Below, one piece after another: positions 7,639 to 17,375 of a DNA stretch of 64,000 nt (the stretch's first letter is position 1; the number at the start of each line of letters is the position of its first letter). The position numbers and the translations under genes were made by a program. This stretch comes from Peribacillus faecalis. GTDB lineage: Bacteria > Bacillota > Bacilli > Bacillales > DSM-1321. The notes under the pieces are model-generated. The model saw only the letters and a program-made list of their open reading frames with translations, was not told the origin of the DNA and did no database searches. The stretch spans positions 1 through 64,000 of the forward strand of contig NZ_JACXSI010000002.1 of NCBI RefSeq assembly GCF_014712675.1, read 5' to 3'.

Positions 7639-7690
7639 AAAAGCAACTGCTTGAGGGACATTTCATCCTCTAAACAGCTGCTTTTGTTAT
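7639..7690 (-). terminator. Terminator of pepT
   Basis: Stem AAAAGCAGCTG pairs with CAGTTGCTTTT (minus strand) with an inner GAGG/CCTC stem, followed by TCTTTTCTT. It abuts the pepT stop codon. Confidence 0.75.
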
Positions 7691-8923
7691 TTAAGCTCGT
7701 TGTTCGTAAAGTTTAACGATTTCGATGATGACATTTGTCGCTTTTACCATGTTATCTACTGAAATATATTCAAATTTTCCGTGGTAGTTCTCACCGCCAG
7801 TGAAGACATTAGGAGTCGGAAGTCCCATATAAGATAGTTGCGAGCCATCTGTGCCGCCGCGGATTGGTTGAATGATCGGTTCAATATCCAAGTTCTTCAT
7901 CGCTTGGTAGGCGATATCGACGATTTCCTTAACAGGTTCGATTTTCTCCCCCATGTTGTAGTATTGGTCGTTAATTTCAATCATGATGCGATCTTTTCCA
8001 TACTTCTCCTGCAATTCAGCAGCTATAGCCTGTATTTTATCCTTTCGGGCAGCAAATGTTTCTTTGTCAAAGTCACGGATAATGTAATACAGATTTGTTT
8101 CTTCTACATCACCATTGAAAGATATTAAATGATAAAAACCTTCATATCCGTCTGTATACTCCGGTGCTTCTTCAACTGGAAGCTTGCTTTGGAATTCCAT
8201 TGCGATTTTTGTCGAGTTGATCATCTTATCTTTTGCTGTCCCGGGGTGCACGTTTTTTCCTTTAATTTTTACTTTTGCTTCAGCGGCATTAAAGCTTTCA
8301 TATTGAAGCTCGCCTAGCGGACCACCGTCCATTGTATACGCATACGTAGCGCCGAAAGCTTTTACATCGAATTTGTGCGGGCCTCTGCCGATTTCTTCGT
8401 CGGGTGTGAAAGCTACGCGGATTTTGCCGTGTTTAATTTCAGGGTGCTGAATCAAATAATGCATTGCTGTCATAATTTCAGCAATCCCGGCTTTATTGTC
8501 GGCGCCAAGAAGTGTCGTGCCGTCTGTTGTAATCAGGGTGTGACCTTCATATTGCGGAAGTTCCGGGAATTCTTTCGGTGATAAGACAACATTTAAAGCT
8601 TCATTTAGGACGATATCATTACCGTCATAATTTTCAACAAATTGCGGGTTCACGTTTGCGCCTGTCATATCCGTTGCTGTATCAACATGTGCCAGGAAAC
8701 CGATTGTCGGGATATCTTTATTTGTATTTGCCGGTAATGTTGCCATGACATATCCGTTTTCATCGATTGTCACGTCGCTCATGCCGATTTGCTTCAGTTC
8801 CTCTACCAGCATATGACCCAGCGTGAGCTGACCTGGCGTTGTCGGGCAAGTTGTACTACTCGCACTGGATTGTGTATCTACTTTCACATATGTAATAAAA
8901 CGTTCGACCATTTCATTTCTCAT
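7691..8923 (-). CDS. pepT: Peptidase T (tripeptide aminopeptidase)
   Basis: 410 residues, the same length as B. subtilis PepT. It is a cytoplasmic M20-family zinc enzyme that removes the N-terminal residue from tripeptides. Zinc-site signatures are [11 protein letters not shown] (His and Asp), [13 protein letters not shown], the Glu pair in [12 protein letters not shown], and the C-terminal His in [12 protein letters not shown] at 8923 is preferred to a TTG at 8932 because AAGGAG sits only two bases before the TTG. Stand-alone gene. Confidence 0.95.
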   Translation of the reverse strand: MRNEMVERFITYVKVDTQSSASSTTCPTTPGQLTLGHMLVEELKQIGMSDVTIDENGYVMATLPANTNKDIPTIGFLAHVDTATDMTGANVNPQFVENYDGNDIVLNEALNVVLSPKEFPELPQYEGHTLITTDGTTLLGADNKAGIAEIMTAMHYLIQHPEIKHGKIRVAFTPDEEIGRGPHKFDVKAFGATYAYTMDGGPLGELQYESFNAAEAKVKIKGKNVHPGTAKDKMINSTKIAMEFQSKLPVEEAPEYTDGYEGFYHLISFNGDVEETNLYYIIRDFDKETFAARKDKIQAIAAELQEKYGKDRIMIEINDQYYNMGEKIEPVKEIVDIAYQAMKNLDIEPIIQPIRGGTDGSQLSYMGLPTPNVFTGGENYHGKFEYISVDNMVKATNVIIEIVKLYEQRA

Positions 8924-9123
8924 TAGTATCAAGGCTCCTTACAAAATAATATATAACTATCTTATCATGAGCAGAATGCTAATTAAATATTCAGTAAAAA
9001 GTAAAATGCAGTATGCATTTATTGCTAGATTAATAAAATAATAGATTGCTATTCTTTAAAGGTTCCTAGAATCTAAGTGTTATAAAAAAATCCTAATTTA
9101 GAAAAATAAGGTAGACGAACAAA

Positions 9124-9173
9124 GTGTATTAATGTAATAATACATTCATGCGGTGTACTAGTCAGATAATACA
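9124..9173 (+). promoter_or_regulatory. Candidate operator pair for the GntR regulator
   Basis: Two imperfect inverted repeats lie 30-75 bases before the regulator gene: TGTATTA-ATG-TAATAATACA near 9125-9144 and TGTACTA-N6-TAATACA near 9153-9172. YtrA-type GntR repressors bind such TGTA...TACA palindromes in their own promoters. A clear -35/-10 pair was not resolved. Confidence 0.5.
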
Positions 9174-9199
9174 GATAGTTTACGAAGGGAGGAGATTGT

Positions 9200-9568
9200 T
9201 TGAAGCTTGTGCTGAATAACCGTGATCCGGTTTACTTGCAGGTTGTGAACTATTTCAAGCAGCAACTGGCCACCGGGCAATTGACGGGCGGACAGGAAGT
9301 ACCATCTAGAAGGGAACTAGCAATGATGCTCAATATCAATCCGAATACGGTACAGAAAGCGTATAAAGAAATGGAGGATCAAAAGCTGATTATGACGGAA
9401 CGAAATTTTCCAAGCAAAGTGACGACTGATGAAGCAATTCTGCAAAATGTGCGAAAAGAATTAATATATGAAGCGACAGCTCAGTACATACGAGCGATGA
9501 AGCAAATTGCTGTGCCGGTAGAGGAAGTGCTGGATGTGGTGAAAGAAGAATTCAAGAAAGTTCAGTAA
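9200..9568 (+). CDS. GntR-family regulator, YtrA subfamily
   Basis: 122 residues. An N-terminal winged helix-turn-helix (PVYLQVVNYFKQQL, VPSRRELAMMLNINPNTVQKAY) is followed by only about 45 residues of helix, the short effector/dimer domain that defines the YtrA subfamily. These repressors usually control the ABC transporter genes behind them. Start is TTG at 9200 after GGGAGGAG. Thirteen bases separate it from the ATPase gene, so autoregulation of the four-gene operon is likely. Confidence 0.9.
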   Translation: MKLVLNNRDPVYLQVVNYFKQQLATGQLTGGQEVPSRRELAMMLNINPNTVQKAYKEMEDQKLIMTERNFPSKVTTDEAILQNVRKELIYEATAQYIRAMKQIAVPVEEVLDVVKEEFKKVQ

Positions 9569-9581
9569 GGAGGGAAAAAAG

Positions 9582-10271
9582 ATGATTGAAGTGAAAGGGA
9601 TTTCCAAAAAGTACGGATTCAAAAAGGTATTGAAGGACATATCATTTACTGTCAACAAGGGAGAAATCACGTGTTTGATCGGCATCAACGGAACCGGTAA
9701 GTCTACTACGCTGAAATCGATTGTCGGCTTAACGCCTTTCGATCGCGGGGATATTTTGATTGACGGAATAAGTGTGAAGAAGAAACGCAGTGAAAATGTT
9801 GCTTTCATTCCTGACCATACGACCATGCCGTCCAGGATGAAGATTAAACAGGCCTTTCAATTTATGAAAGATTTCTATCCGCGCTGGAATGAAAGACGAG
9901 CACAAGAGCTTATGGGGTATCTCGGTTTGAGCAAGGAGCAAAAAATAGGCGAACTGTCGAAAGGAAATGCAGCAAAGGTCAATTTGATTCTGGGGTTATC
10001 TTTGAATACAGATTATGTGCTTTTAGATGAACCTTTTTCAGGCGTCGATGTATTTGCCAAAGAGAAAATCCGTGCTTTATTCTCTTCACATTTCATTGAA
10101 GACAGAGGAATATTGCTGACGACGCATGAAATTGATGAGGTGGAGCATTTGCTTGATCGCGTCGTAATTTTAAGTGAAGGAACGATTGTGAAGGACTTCT
10201 ATACAGAGCAAGTGCGAATGGATGAGGGGAAATCTGTCATTGATATGCTGCGGGAGGTGCATGAAGGATGA
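9582..10271 (+). CDS. ABC transporter ATP-binding protein (YtrB-like)
   Basis: 229 residues. Walker A GINGTGKSTTLKS near residue 36 and Walker B YVLLDEPFSGVD near 150. The signature motif is weak: ELSKGNAAKVNL replaces the usual LSGGQ, which is typical for the YtrB/YxlF export group that sits with YtrA regulators. It pairs with the permease encoded next, overlapping by four bases (ATGA). Substrate unknown; relatives respond to cell-wall antibiotics. Confidence 0.88.
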   Translation: MIEVKGISKKYGFKKVLKDISFTVNKGEITCLIGINGTGKSTTLKSIVGLTPFDRGDILIDGISVKKKRSENVAFIPDHTTMPSRMKIKQAFQFMKDFYPRWNERRAQELMGYLGLSKEQKIGELSKGNAAKVNLILGLSLNTDYVLLDEPFSGVDVFAKEKIRALFSSHFIEDRGILLTTHEIDEVEHLLDRVVILSEGTIVKDFYTEQVRMDEGKSVIDMLREVHEG

Positions 10272-11056
10272 AAAGCTATTTGAAGCTTGTTGATTTCGAA
10301 GTGAAACGGTTTTGGAAAATTTACGCGGCACTGATTGCTTTTCTTGTTATTCTGCAGCCGGTTTCAATGCTGATTAGCATGAATGGCATCATAGATGATA
10401 TCGAAAGGGGATTGATTGCAGAAGTCTCCTTGACTGATTTTACGCAGTCCGTTTTGTTTGTGGTCCCTATCTTGCTGTGCATTGGAGCGCTTGTTGCTTA
10501 TGTATTTGCAACATGGTATATGGAATGGTTCGGAAAAAACACATTTGCTTATCAACTGCTTCTTCTTCCGGTCAACCGCTTGTCGATTTATTTGGCCAAA
10601 TTAACCTCATTGCTACTATTCATCATGGGCTGTTTAATTGTACAATTAGCCATTTATCCATTATTAAAATTAATATTTTTCATTCGGATTCCGGAGCAAT
10701 ACCAAGTGAAGCCTGATGTGATCAGCTGGATAGGCTCTGATGAGTATATGGAATTTCTCATCCCTATTCAAGGTCCTAATTTCATTGTCAATTACGGGTT
10801 AGGAATCACTATAGTCATCATTATATTTACAATGATTATATTGGAAAGAAGTTTTCGCTTGAAGGGTATTATGTTTGCTGTCTTATATGCTATTGGATGC
10901 TTACTTCTATTTCTGCTGGCTGATTTCATCAAAGTATGGTTCTTGCCTTTATATGCAGATGAGTACATGGTAATTAAAATAATTAGCATCATCATTATGC
11001 TCGTGTTGTCCGGCTGGATAAGCTTTATAGTGATGAATAAGAAAATATCGGTATAG
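10268..11056 (+). CDS. ABC-2-type membrane permease
   Basis: 262 residues with about six hydrophobic segments: near residues 15-35, 60-85, 105-135, 175-195, 205-225 and 235-258. An extracellular loop with charged residues lies between the third and fourth. No recognised substrate signature. The four-base overlap with the ATPase gene shows translational coupling. It is the membrane half of the GntR-associated transporter. Confidence 0.8.
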   Translation: MKSYLKLVDFEVKRFWKIYAALIAFLVILQPVSMLISMNGIIDDIERGLIAEVSLTDFTQSVLFVVPILLCIGALVAYVFATWYMEWFGKNTFAYQLLLLPVNRLSIYLAKLTSLLLFIMGCLIVQLAIYPLLKLIFFIRIPEQYQVKPDVISWIGSDEYMEFLIPIQGPNFIVNYGLGITIVIIIFTMIILERSFRLKGIMFAVLYAIGCLLLFLLADFIKVWFLPLYADEYMVIKIISIIIMLVLSGWISFIVMNKKISV

Positions 11057-11067
11057 GGAGTGAGAAG

Positions 11068-12249
11068 ATGAATCGTTATGTTTTTACAATCATGCTTGCT
11101 TTAGCAGGAATATTAGGTATCAGCCTTTTTTATGGGTATGTGAATCAAACGGTAGCCTCACCTGAAGATTTCAGTATTGAAACCGTTGCAGGAGATGAAA
11201 AGGAACTGGAGAATGTTTCGTTAGCGGGAAGGCTATATTTCAAAAATGTACCGTATAGTCTTTTGCTCTCTCATGATCAGACGGAGTTGAATACTGATTC
11301 TGCTCTTGATTGGATGCATACTGCCTATGTCCATAGTGCCGGTGAAATTCGTATAAAAGAGTTGCAGAAGAAATACAGGAGCTTTATGCGAGGTAAGGAT
11401 AATACGTATCATCTTTTTGAAGACGAGCACTTTCTCATATATAGCGAACTGGATGTGGAGAGGGCAGCTGCTGAAAAGTATGAAGGAGACATTCACCTCA
11501 GCTTTTTTGATAAAGGAAAAGAAGAAGGGAAGGATTTTATCCTACCTTTACCGCATGAAATTGAAAAATACGGTGAGTCTCTCAGCTTATATGATATTCA
11601 ACTATTGGACCAAGAGGTTGTGTTGATGCTTTACGGTAATCAAGATGATGTGAGTGCTGTATGGCGGGTTGCTGTTAATATCAATCAGGAAAAAGTAGTT
11701 TCACATACTTTAATACATGAAATGGAGTCATCAGAATCTGCTTATATGAGCGCAGGAAATGATTCGTTGACGAAAGAGAAGTATATGCTGATAAGCGAAA
11801 TGCACGATGAAGAGAAAGCCGATGGAACGATAGGGACTAAAGAAAAGCTATTTGCTGCAAACATCGAGAGCGGGGAGATGCAGGAAATTAGTATGCCGGA
11901 TAAGTATCAGTATGATGAATATGGGTTATTGGTTGATGATGAATCAATCTATTATATAGCATACGCGGAAGGTACAATGTATAAATATGATTTTTTGAAA
12001 GATGCATTTGAACCAATGTGGACTCATGATGCTATAGCTGCAGGAAATGTATTGTTGGCTGTAAAGGATAATCGAACTTATTTGCTTGAGAATGGTACTG
12101 ATCATAAGGAAGGGCGAACAGAAGGAGATATCAATTTTTATGTGCTGCACACTGACAATGGCGAAGAATTGTACCAAGGAAGAGTAAAGGGTGCTGCTGA
12201 AACTGCAGATTTTAATTTTACGATTATTTACCCGAAACAGTTTGAATAG
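11068..12249 (+). CDS. Membrane-anchored extracytoplasmic protein of unknown function
   Basis: 393 residues. One N-terminal transmembrane or signal-anchor helix (residues 5-25), then an acidic extracytoplasmic domain of about 365 residues. Repeating beta-strand-like stretches (ESIYYIAYAEGTMYKYDF, NVLLAVKDNRTYLLEN) hint at a propeller, but no family motif was recognised. It lies 11 bases after the permease gene in the GntR operon and is followed by a strong terminator, so it is very probably a partner of the transporter, perhaps a sensor or substrate-handling subunit. Confidence 0.7.
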   Translation: MNRYVFTIMLALAGILGISLFYGYVNQTVASPEDFSIETVAGDEKELENVSLAGRLYFKNVPYSLLLSHDQTELNTDSALDWMHTAYVHSAGEIRIKELQKKYRSFMRGKDNTYHLFEDEHFLIYSELDVERAAAEKYEGDIHLSFFDKGKEEGKDFILPLPHEIEKYGESLSLYDIQLLDQEVVLMLYGNQDDVSAVWRVAVNINQEKVVSHTLIHEMESSESAYMSAGNDSLTKEKYMLISEMHDEEKADGTIGTKEKLFAANIESGEMQEISMPDKYQYDEYGLLVDDESIYYIAYAEGTMYKYDFLKDAFEPMWTHDAIAAGNVLLAVKDNRTYLLENGTDHKEGRTEGDINFYVLHTDNGEELYQGRVKGAAETADFNFTIIYPKQFE

Positions 12250-12253
12250 AATT

Positions 12254-12300
12254 GAATGGACTAAAGGGACAAATATATCCCTTTAGTCCATTCATTTTTT
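12254..12300 (+). terminator. Strong terminator of the GntR/ABC operon
   Basis: Sixteen-base perfect stem 12254-12269 with 12278-12293, then ATTTTTT. Confidence 0.9.
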
Positions 12301-12323
12301 AGTACCCAAGTTTGACTTTTATG

Positions 12324-13091
12324 TTATTCAAAAGTCAACTCCGCTAAAGAATGTACAGCGTGAGTCGGCTGTTTCTCATAATTTTTCAACAATGCCGGTG
12401 TTGTGACGCCTGTATGTACAATCAGTGTATCAAGGCCTGCATTCATGCCGGCCATAATATCCGTGTCATAATTGTCGCCAATCATCAATGTCTCTGATTT
12501 GCTGACTCCGAGCACTTCCTGAGCTTGGTTCATGATGACACTCTCCGGTTTTCCGATAAAAATTGGCTTGATGCCTGTCGATACGGAGACTACAGACGTT
12601 AAGGAGCCATTGCCCGGTACCAGTCCTCTCTCCGTTGGGATGGCAATATCGCCATTCGTAGAGATAAATGTTGCCCCATTACGTACGGCGAGGCAAGCGA
12701 TTGATAGCTTTTCATATGTAATTTCGCGGTCAATGCCCATTACGACAAAATCCGGATTTTCCTCTACAAAATTGAATCCTTTTTCTTGCAAAGCAGATGT
12801 AACTCCCTCTTCTCCGATCACGTAAACAGAGGCATTTGGGTTTAAATTGAATATATAGTTAGCTGTTGCCTGACTTGTAGTAAAGACATGTTCTGTTGCA
12901 GCGGGAATGTTCATTTGCTGCAACTTTTCGGCTACTTGCTTAGGTGTTCTTGAAGAATTGTTCGTAACGAATAAATAAGGCAAACCCCTTCTGTTTAATT
13001 CGTGTACAAATTCTCCTGCTTCTTCAATTTTTTCGGCCCCTTTGTACATTGTTCCATCTAAATCAATGAGAAAACCTTTATACTTTTTCAA
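12324..13091 (-). CDS. HAD-IIA hydrolase, NagD/YutF type
   Basis: 255 residues. The HAD nucleophile motif is FLIDLDGTMYKG at residues 7-18. Motif II is LFVTNNSSRTP, motif III GKPESVI, and motif IV GDNYDTDIMAG. The C2 cap between motifs II and III is typical of NagD-like sugar or nucleotide phosphatases. It resembles B. subtilis YutF. Start is TTG at 13091 after TAGGAG. Physiological substrate unknown. Confidence 0.9.
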   Translation of the reverse strand: MKKYKGFLIDLDGTMYKGAEKIEEAGEFVHELNRRGLPYLFVTNNSSRTPKQVAEKLQQMNIPAATEHVFTTSQATANYIFNLNPNASVYVIGEEGVTSALQEKGFNFVEENPDFVVMGIDREITYEKLSIACLAVRNGATFISTNGDIAIPTERGLVPGNGSLTSVVSVSTGIKPIFIGKPESVIMNQAQEVLGVSKSETLMIGDNYDTDIMAGMNAGLDTLIVHTGVTTPALLKNYEKQPTHAVHSLAELTFE

Positions 13092-13198
13092 TCAGTTCAA
13101 CTCCTAAGCGGGTATTTCAGTAAGGAAGATAATTATTTTGGTATCGTACATTATTTTACCATAGTTTTTAGTTGTTATTCTGGATAGCCGGGAATGCA

Positions 13199-13229
13199 AA
13201 AAATCTTCCTTCAATTTGAAGGAAGATTT
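13199..13229 (-). terminator. Terminator of the FNT channel gene
   Basis: Twelve-base perfect stem AAATCTTCCTTC/GAAGGAAGATTT with loop AATTT; on the minus strand a T run follows. Confidence 0.88.
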
Positions 13230-13238
13230 CTCATAGAA

Positions 13239-14090
13239 TTATTTTTCAGCAGCCTTTAATACAGGTGCTTCTGTTGTAAGAGTGTTATCTCCATCTTTGT
13301 CTGGAGCATCTTCGTTTGTTGACTTAGGCGAGTTCAAGTACTTGTACAGCATGCCCATGAACAAAGCACCGCCGACGATATTACCTAAAGTAACCGGGAT
13401 TAAGTTGCGAATTGCCAATGACCAAGAAATTGTATCCGGGTGATCGTGCAGCAAGGCAACTGAGAAAGTTCCCATGTTTGCAATGCTGTGCTCGTAGCTG
13501 GAAATGAAGAATCCGAATACGAAGAAAAGCATGATGAATATTTTCGGTCCGTCACCTTTAACTGTCATTGGCACGTAGAACGCTAAACATACAAGCCAGT
13601 TACAAAGAATTGCTCGGAAGAATAGTTCAGAAACTGGTGCGTTCATTTTTGCTTCGGCTGTGCTCATTAAGAATGAGTTGACAGATGGTGAAGCAAATAA
13701 ACCAGTTAAATAAATGAAATATGCAAAGAATAATGCGCCAATCAAGTTGCCAAGATAAGTTGAACACCACATTTGGAATACTCTTGACCATTTCATTTTG
13801 CCATTTAAGGCTGCATACGTGAAGTAGAAGGTGTTTCCGGTAAATAAGTCCCCTCCTCCATATGCAATTAGAATAATGGCTGTACCGAATGTGATAGCCG
13901 CAATCGGGTACGCCATCGGATTATGATCTAAGTAAAATAAATTACCTGATTTAAATGCAATAATAACACCAAATCCGATGAAGGCACTTGCTAAGATTGC
14001 ACGTAAAATGTATTTTACAATGCTTTCGTTAAATATTTTTTGTTTTTTAAGTGCCAGTTGTTCAACACTTTGTAAAGCTACCTTTTCCAT
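13239..14090 (-). CDS. Formate/nitrite transporter (FNT) family channel
   Basis: 283 residues with six membrane helices. The FNT marks are visible: GFGVIIAFKSGN, the GGGDLFTGNTFYF loop after helix 2, GNLIGALFFAYFI, LCNWLVCLAFYVP, and the SYEHSIANM block where the filter histidine lies. Members pass formate, nitrite or hydrosulfide as a pentamer. ATG at 14090 is chosen because AGGAGGT precedes it; upstream extension has no ribosome site. No nitrite reductase or formate lyase gene is adjacent, so the anion is undetermined. Confidence 0.9.
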   Translation of the reverse strand: MEKVALQSVEQLALKKQKIFNESIVKYILRAILASAFIGFGVIIAFKSGNLFYLDHNPMAYPIAAITFGTAIILIAYGGGDLFTGNTFYFTYAALNGKMKWSRVFQMWCSTYLGNLIGALFFAYFIYLTGLFASPSVNSFLMSTAEAKMNAPVSELFFRAILCNWLVCLAFYVPMTVKGDGPKIFIMLFFVFGFFISSYEHSIANMGTFSVALLHDHPDTISWSLAIRNLIPVTLGNIVGGALFMGMLYKYLNSPKSTNEDAPDKDGDNTLTTEAPVLKAAEK

Positions 14091-14441
14091 GTTACCTCCT
14101 AAAGCATCTCCTGATGTATTTTTATTGTAGCCAGAATCAAACTCAATATGTGTGATGCGTAAATGGGAACTAATGTACAAACTGACAGTTCCTATTGAGA
14201 ACATATGTATCTGACCTCAATGTAAAAAGACGAATAGACAAAAGCCTACTTATCATAACATCTTTAAGCAAAAAACGACAGTAAAAAAGAATATTTCCGT
14301 AAATTTTCTGTTATCTTGAAATCGCTTTCATTTTGTATTAAGAAATTCTTAAGTTTTTTCATGAAGGATTATTAAGAAAAGAGCGGTACATTAAAGGTAA
14401 GAAATGCAGGTGATATACTTGTGAAGGAGGAGGGGTTGATT
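14091..14441. promoter_or_regulatory. Divergent intergenic region with inverted repeat
   Basis: This 351-bp gap holds the promoters of the FNT gene (leftward) and the response-regulator gene (rightward). The only distinct element is GGAACT (14166-14171) with its complement AGTTCC (14187-14192), 15 bases apart, about 80 bases before the FNT start; it may be a regulator site. No small gene was found. Confidence 0.4.
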
Positions 14442-15134
14442 GTGTCTCAATATAATGTGTTGGTTGTAGATGATGAACGGGAAATCCGTGACGGTATTGA
14501 AATTTACTTGAAAAATGAAGGGATTCATGTGGTCAAGGCTACAGATGGACTTGAAGCACTTGAAAAATTGAATGAGCATCCAATCCACTGTATTGTATTG
14601 GATGTCATGATGCCGAAACTTGATGGAATAGCTACGACTTTCAAAATTCGTGAACAAAGGAATATTCCGATTATCATTTTAAGTGCGAAAGCTGAGGATG
14701 CTGATAAAGTGTTAGGGCTGCAAATCGGAGCGGACGATTATGTGACAAAGCCGTTCAATCCACTTGAGCTGATTGCCAGGGTGAAGTCACAATTACGCAG
14801 ATATGTCACGCTCGGTACTTACGAAGGCAGTAAAAAAACAATCAATTTGAACGGTTTGACGCTTGATGAAGAAGCAAAGCAGGTGGAAGTGAATGGGGAA
14901 CCGGTAAAGCTGACGCCGATTGAATATAGAATAGTCGAATTGCTGATGAAAAACGCGGGTCGTGTTTTTTCCATTAACGAAATATATGAACTGGTTTGGA
15001 AAGAACCCGGCTACAATGCAGAAAATACCGTGGCGGTTCATATTCGGAAAATTAGGGAGAAAATTGAAATCGACCCGAAAAATCCAAGATATTTAAAGGT
15101 GGTTTGGGGAATTGGATACAAAATGGAGAAGTAA
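14442..15134 (+). CDS. OmpR/PhoB-family response regulator
   Basis: 230 residues. Receiver domain (residues 1-120) with acidic pair DDE, phosphorylation site Asp54 in IVLDVMMPKLDG, Thr/Ser in ILSAK and Lys in DYVTKPFNP. The C-terminal winged-helix domain ends with NTVAVHIRKIREKIE and VWGIGYKME. GTG at 14442 is chosen over a GTG at 14421 because GGAGGAGGGG lies between them. It overlaps the kinase gene by 23 bases. Resembles VanR-type regulators; targets unknown. Confidence 0.88.
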   Translation: MSQYNVLVVDDEREIRDGIEIYLKNEGIHVVKATDGLEALEKLNEHPIHCIVLDVMMPKLDGIATTFKIREQRNIPIIILSAKAEDADKVLGLQIGADDYVTKPFNPLELIARVKSQLRRYVTLGTYEGSKKTINLNGLTLDEEAKQVEVNGEPVKLTPIEYRIVELLMKNAGRVFSINEIYELVWKEPGYNAENTVAVHIRKIREKIEIDPKNPRYLKVVWGIGYKMEK

Positions 15135-17334
15135 AAAGGTCATCATCATAACCATCCTGCTATTAAGTTTCGGGCTTAGTATGTTTGCCTCAAGTATGAC
15201 ATCAGGCCGTTACATTTTAACAGGAAGCTACTTTGAGTCAAATGACTTCCAGAACAACACGTTCTACAATTATCAGGAGCTGTTGCGTGTTTTTGGTTTA
15301 AACAATTGGTCCGAAGAAGTACTAAAGAGCCAAATTACCGTGACTGATGATGAGATTGAAGAACACAGATATCGCTACGGCAATTTATCTGAACAAATCA
15401 GTTCCATTAATGATCAATACGAATCGAGAATTGAAGAGCTGAAGGAAGCCGGCAACACTGAAGGTGCTGAAGCATTACAGAAAGAGCGCGACGAAAAGAT
15501 TCAGGACATCACACTGAACTTCTCAAACGATGAGCATGTCAGTGCGAAAATCAGGCAGGAGAAGGAGCAGGCTATTGACTCGGTGGTCAAGCAGTTAAAG
15601 GCAACTGAAAACACTTGGAACCGGTTCAGCAAAGTATTTGACTATTATCTGGTGGATGAAGAAACAGGAGAAGTCTTCACTTCTTTAAGTAAAGAAGAAG
15701 CTTCCGATTATGGCCGTTATTTTGCTGAAAATAAAATGAGGTTCGTGGCAACATATACCGAAGACCATCCGCTTGGAATAGATGCCAATATAGCATTTTC
15801 ACAATACGTGGATTTGAACACTGAGTACTTGCCGAATTTAGAAAGTGACTTTCATTATTATACAGGCTATATCGGAATACCGAAAAGTGTGCCGGCAGCT
15901 AACTCACTGGTAGCGCCGATAGAGCAGTTCGAGAAGTTCCGGATTTTTTACATTGGACTTGCTGTTGCAGGGGGAATGTCACTGCTGCTTGGCTTCATCT
16001 TTTTGTTTTTCATAAAACCCTTTACAAATGTGAACCGACTGCAAATCAAACTATTCAATAAGTTGCCATTTGATATCCGTACTGTTGCACTACTTTTATC
16101 AAGCGCTGTTGGTTTAATGTCGCTTATTCCATTAACGGATATATCTTACTACGTACGCTTAAGGGACTCTGTATTTTATACAACCTACACTGTCGGTGCC
16201 GGTCTGTTAGGATTTTCGATATTTCTGGTTGTCACATTCATATATTTAAATAGCATAAAAGGAAGTACGTTTGAAGAACTGTGGAAAGAGACAATTCTTC
16301 ATAAACTGATGCGTGCGATCCGAGATGCCTTTATTGTAAGAAATGTCGGCATACAACTAGTTGTTTTGCTGGGATGCTTAGTAATTTTAGTACTGTTCAT
16401 GCTATTTGCACTGACAGTAAACAGCGGAATTATCATGCTCTTTATATTTTTAATCGCTCTAACATTCAGTGTAGTAATCCTGTATATTATTTTCAAACAT
16501 ACCGGCTATTTTAATATTATCGTAAAGATGATACATGATATGGCAAATGGGAAAAATGTCGACGAAATCAAAGTTCCAGGTAAGACTGTATTTGCGCAAG
16601 TAGCTACTGATTTAAATTCAATTAAAGATGGAGTGAAAACGTCACAGCGTGAGCAAGTAAAGAGCGAGCGGCTGAAAACGGAACTGATCACTAATGTCAG
16701 CCATGATTTGCGCACGCCGTTAACGTCGATTATCACATACACCGATTTGCTGAAAAACGATAATCTTACGGTTGAGGAACGCAATGACTACGTTGCGATT
16801 ATTGACAGAAAATCAAAACGATTGAAGGTACTGATTGATGACTTGTTCGAAGCTTCCAAAATGGCCACCGGCAATATTGAACTGAACAAGAGTAAAGTGG
16901 AAATTGTCCAGCTTCTGCAACAGGCACTAGCAGAACATAATGAACAAATCGAACAATCGCAACTGCAATTCAGAGTGACGTATGATGACCAGCCAATCGA
17001 GGTGCATGTGGATGGTCAGAAAATATGGCGTGTGTTTGATAATCTGATCAATAACATTCTGAAGTACTCCATGCCAAACAGCCGTGTTTATGTTGCAGTG
17101 AAGAATCGCCCCGATACAGTCGAAATCAGCTTCAAAAATGTATCTCTATATGAGCTTGGCGACAATGTTGACGAATTGTTCGAGCGTTTTAAGCGCGGAG
17201 ATCAATCACGTCATACAGAAGGGTCCGGTCTTGGACTAGCGATTGCTAAATCAATTATCGACCTTCATGAAAGCGAGATGGATATCGCTGTGGATGGAGA
17301 TTTGTTTAAGGTGACAATTAGATTGAATAAATAA
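15112..17334 (+). CDS. Multi-span membrane sensor histidine kinase
   Basis: 740 residues. One N-terminal membrane helix (about 10-28), then roughly 250 extracytoplasmic residues with a charged coiled-coil-like stretch (about 75-165). About five further helices follow between 280 and 465. The kinase core has phospho-acceptor His531 in NVSHDLRTPLTS, N box NLINNILKYS, a modified region around FERFKRGD and G box GSGLGLAIAKSI. It phosphorylates the overlapping response regulator. Start is TTG at 15112. The long sensor plus several helices is larger than the usual two-helix kinase. Signal unknown; an envelope signal is inferred from topology only. Confidence 0.85.
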   Translation: MDTKWRSKKVIIITILLLSFGLSMFASSMTSGRYILTGSYFESNDFQNNTFYNYQELLRVFGLNNWSEEVLKSQITVTDDEIEEHRYRYGNLSEQISSINDQYESRIEELKEAGNTEGAEALQKERDEKIQDITLNFSNDEHVSAKIRQEKEQAIDSVVKQLKATENTWNRFSKVFDYYLVDEETGEVFTSLSKEEASDYGRYFAENKMRFVATYTEDHPLGIDANIAFSQYVDLNTEYLPNLESDFHYYTGYIGIPKSVPAANSLVAPIEQFEKFRIFYIGLAVAGGMSLLLGFIFLFFIKPFTNVNRLQIKLFNKLPFDIRTVALLLSSAVGLMSLIPLTDISYYVRLRDSVFYTTYTVGAGLLGFSIFLVVTFIYLNSIKGSTFEELWKETILHKLMRAIRDAFIVRNVGIQLVVLLGCLVILVLFMLFALTVNSGIIMLFIFLIALTFSVVILYIIFKHTGYFNIIVKMIHDMANGKNVDEIKVPGKTVFAQVATDLNSIKDGVKTSQREQVKSERLKTELITNVSHDLRTPLTSIITYTDLLKNDNLTVEERNDYVAIIDRKSKRLKVLIDDLFEASKMATGNIELNKSKVEIVQLLQQALAEHNEQIEQSQLQFRVTYDDQPIEVHVDGQKIWRVFDNLINNILKYSMPNSRVYVAVKNRPDTVEISFKNVSLYELGDNVDELFERFKRGDQSRHTEGSGLGLAIAKSIIDLHESEMDIAVDGDLFKVTIRLNK

Positions 17335-17335
17335 A

Positions 17336-17375
17336 GAAAATCCCGCAATACCTGATTCGGTTTGCGGGATTTTTC
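17336..17375. terminator. Bidirectional terminator, kinase gene and dedA
   Basis: Stem AAAATCCCGCAA with TTGCGGGATTTT, twelve-base loop; A tract before and T tract after serve both strands. Confidence 0.88.
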
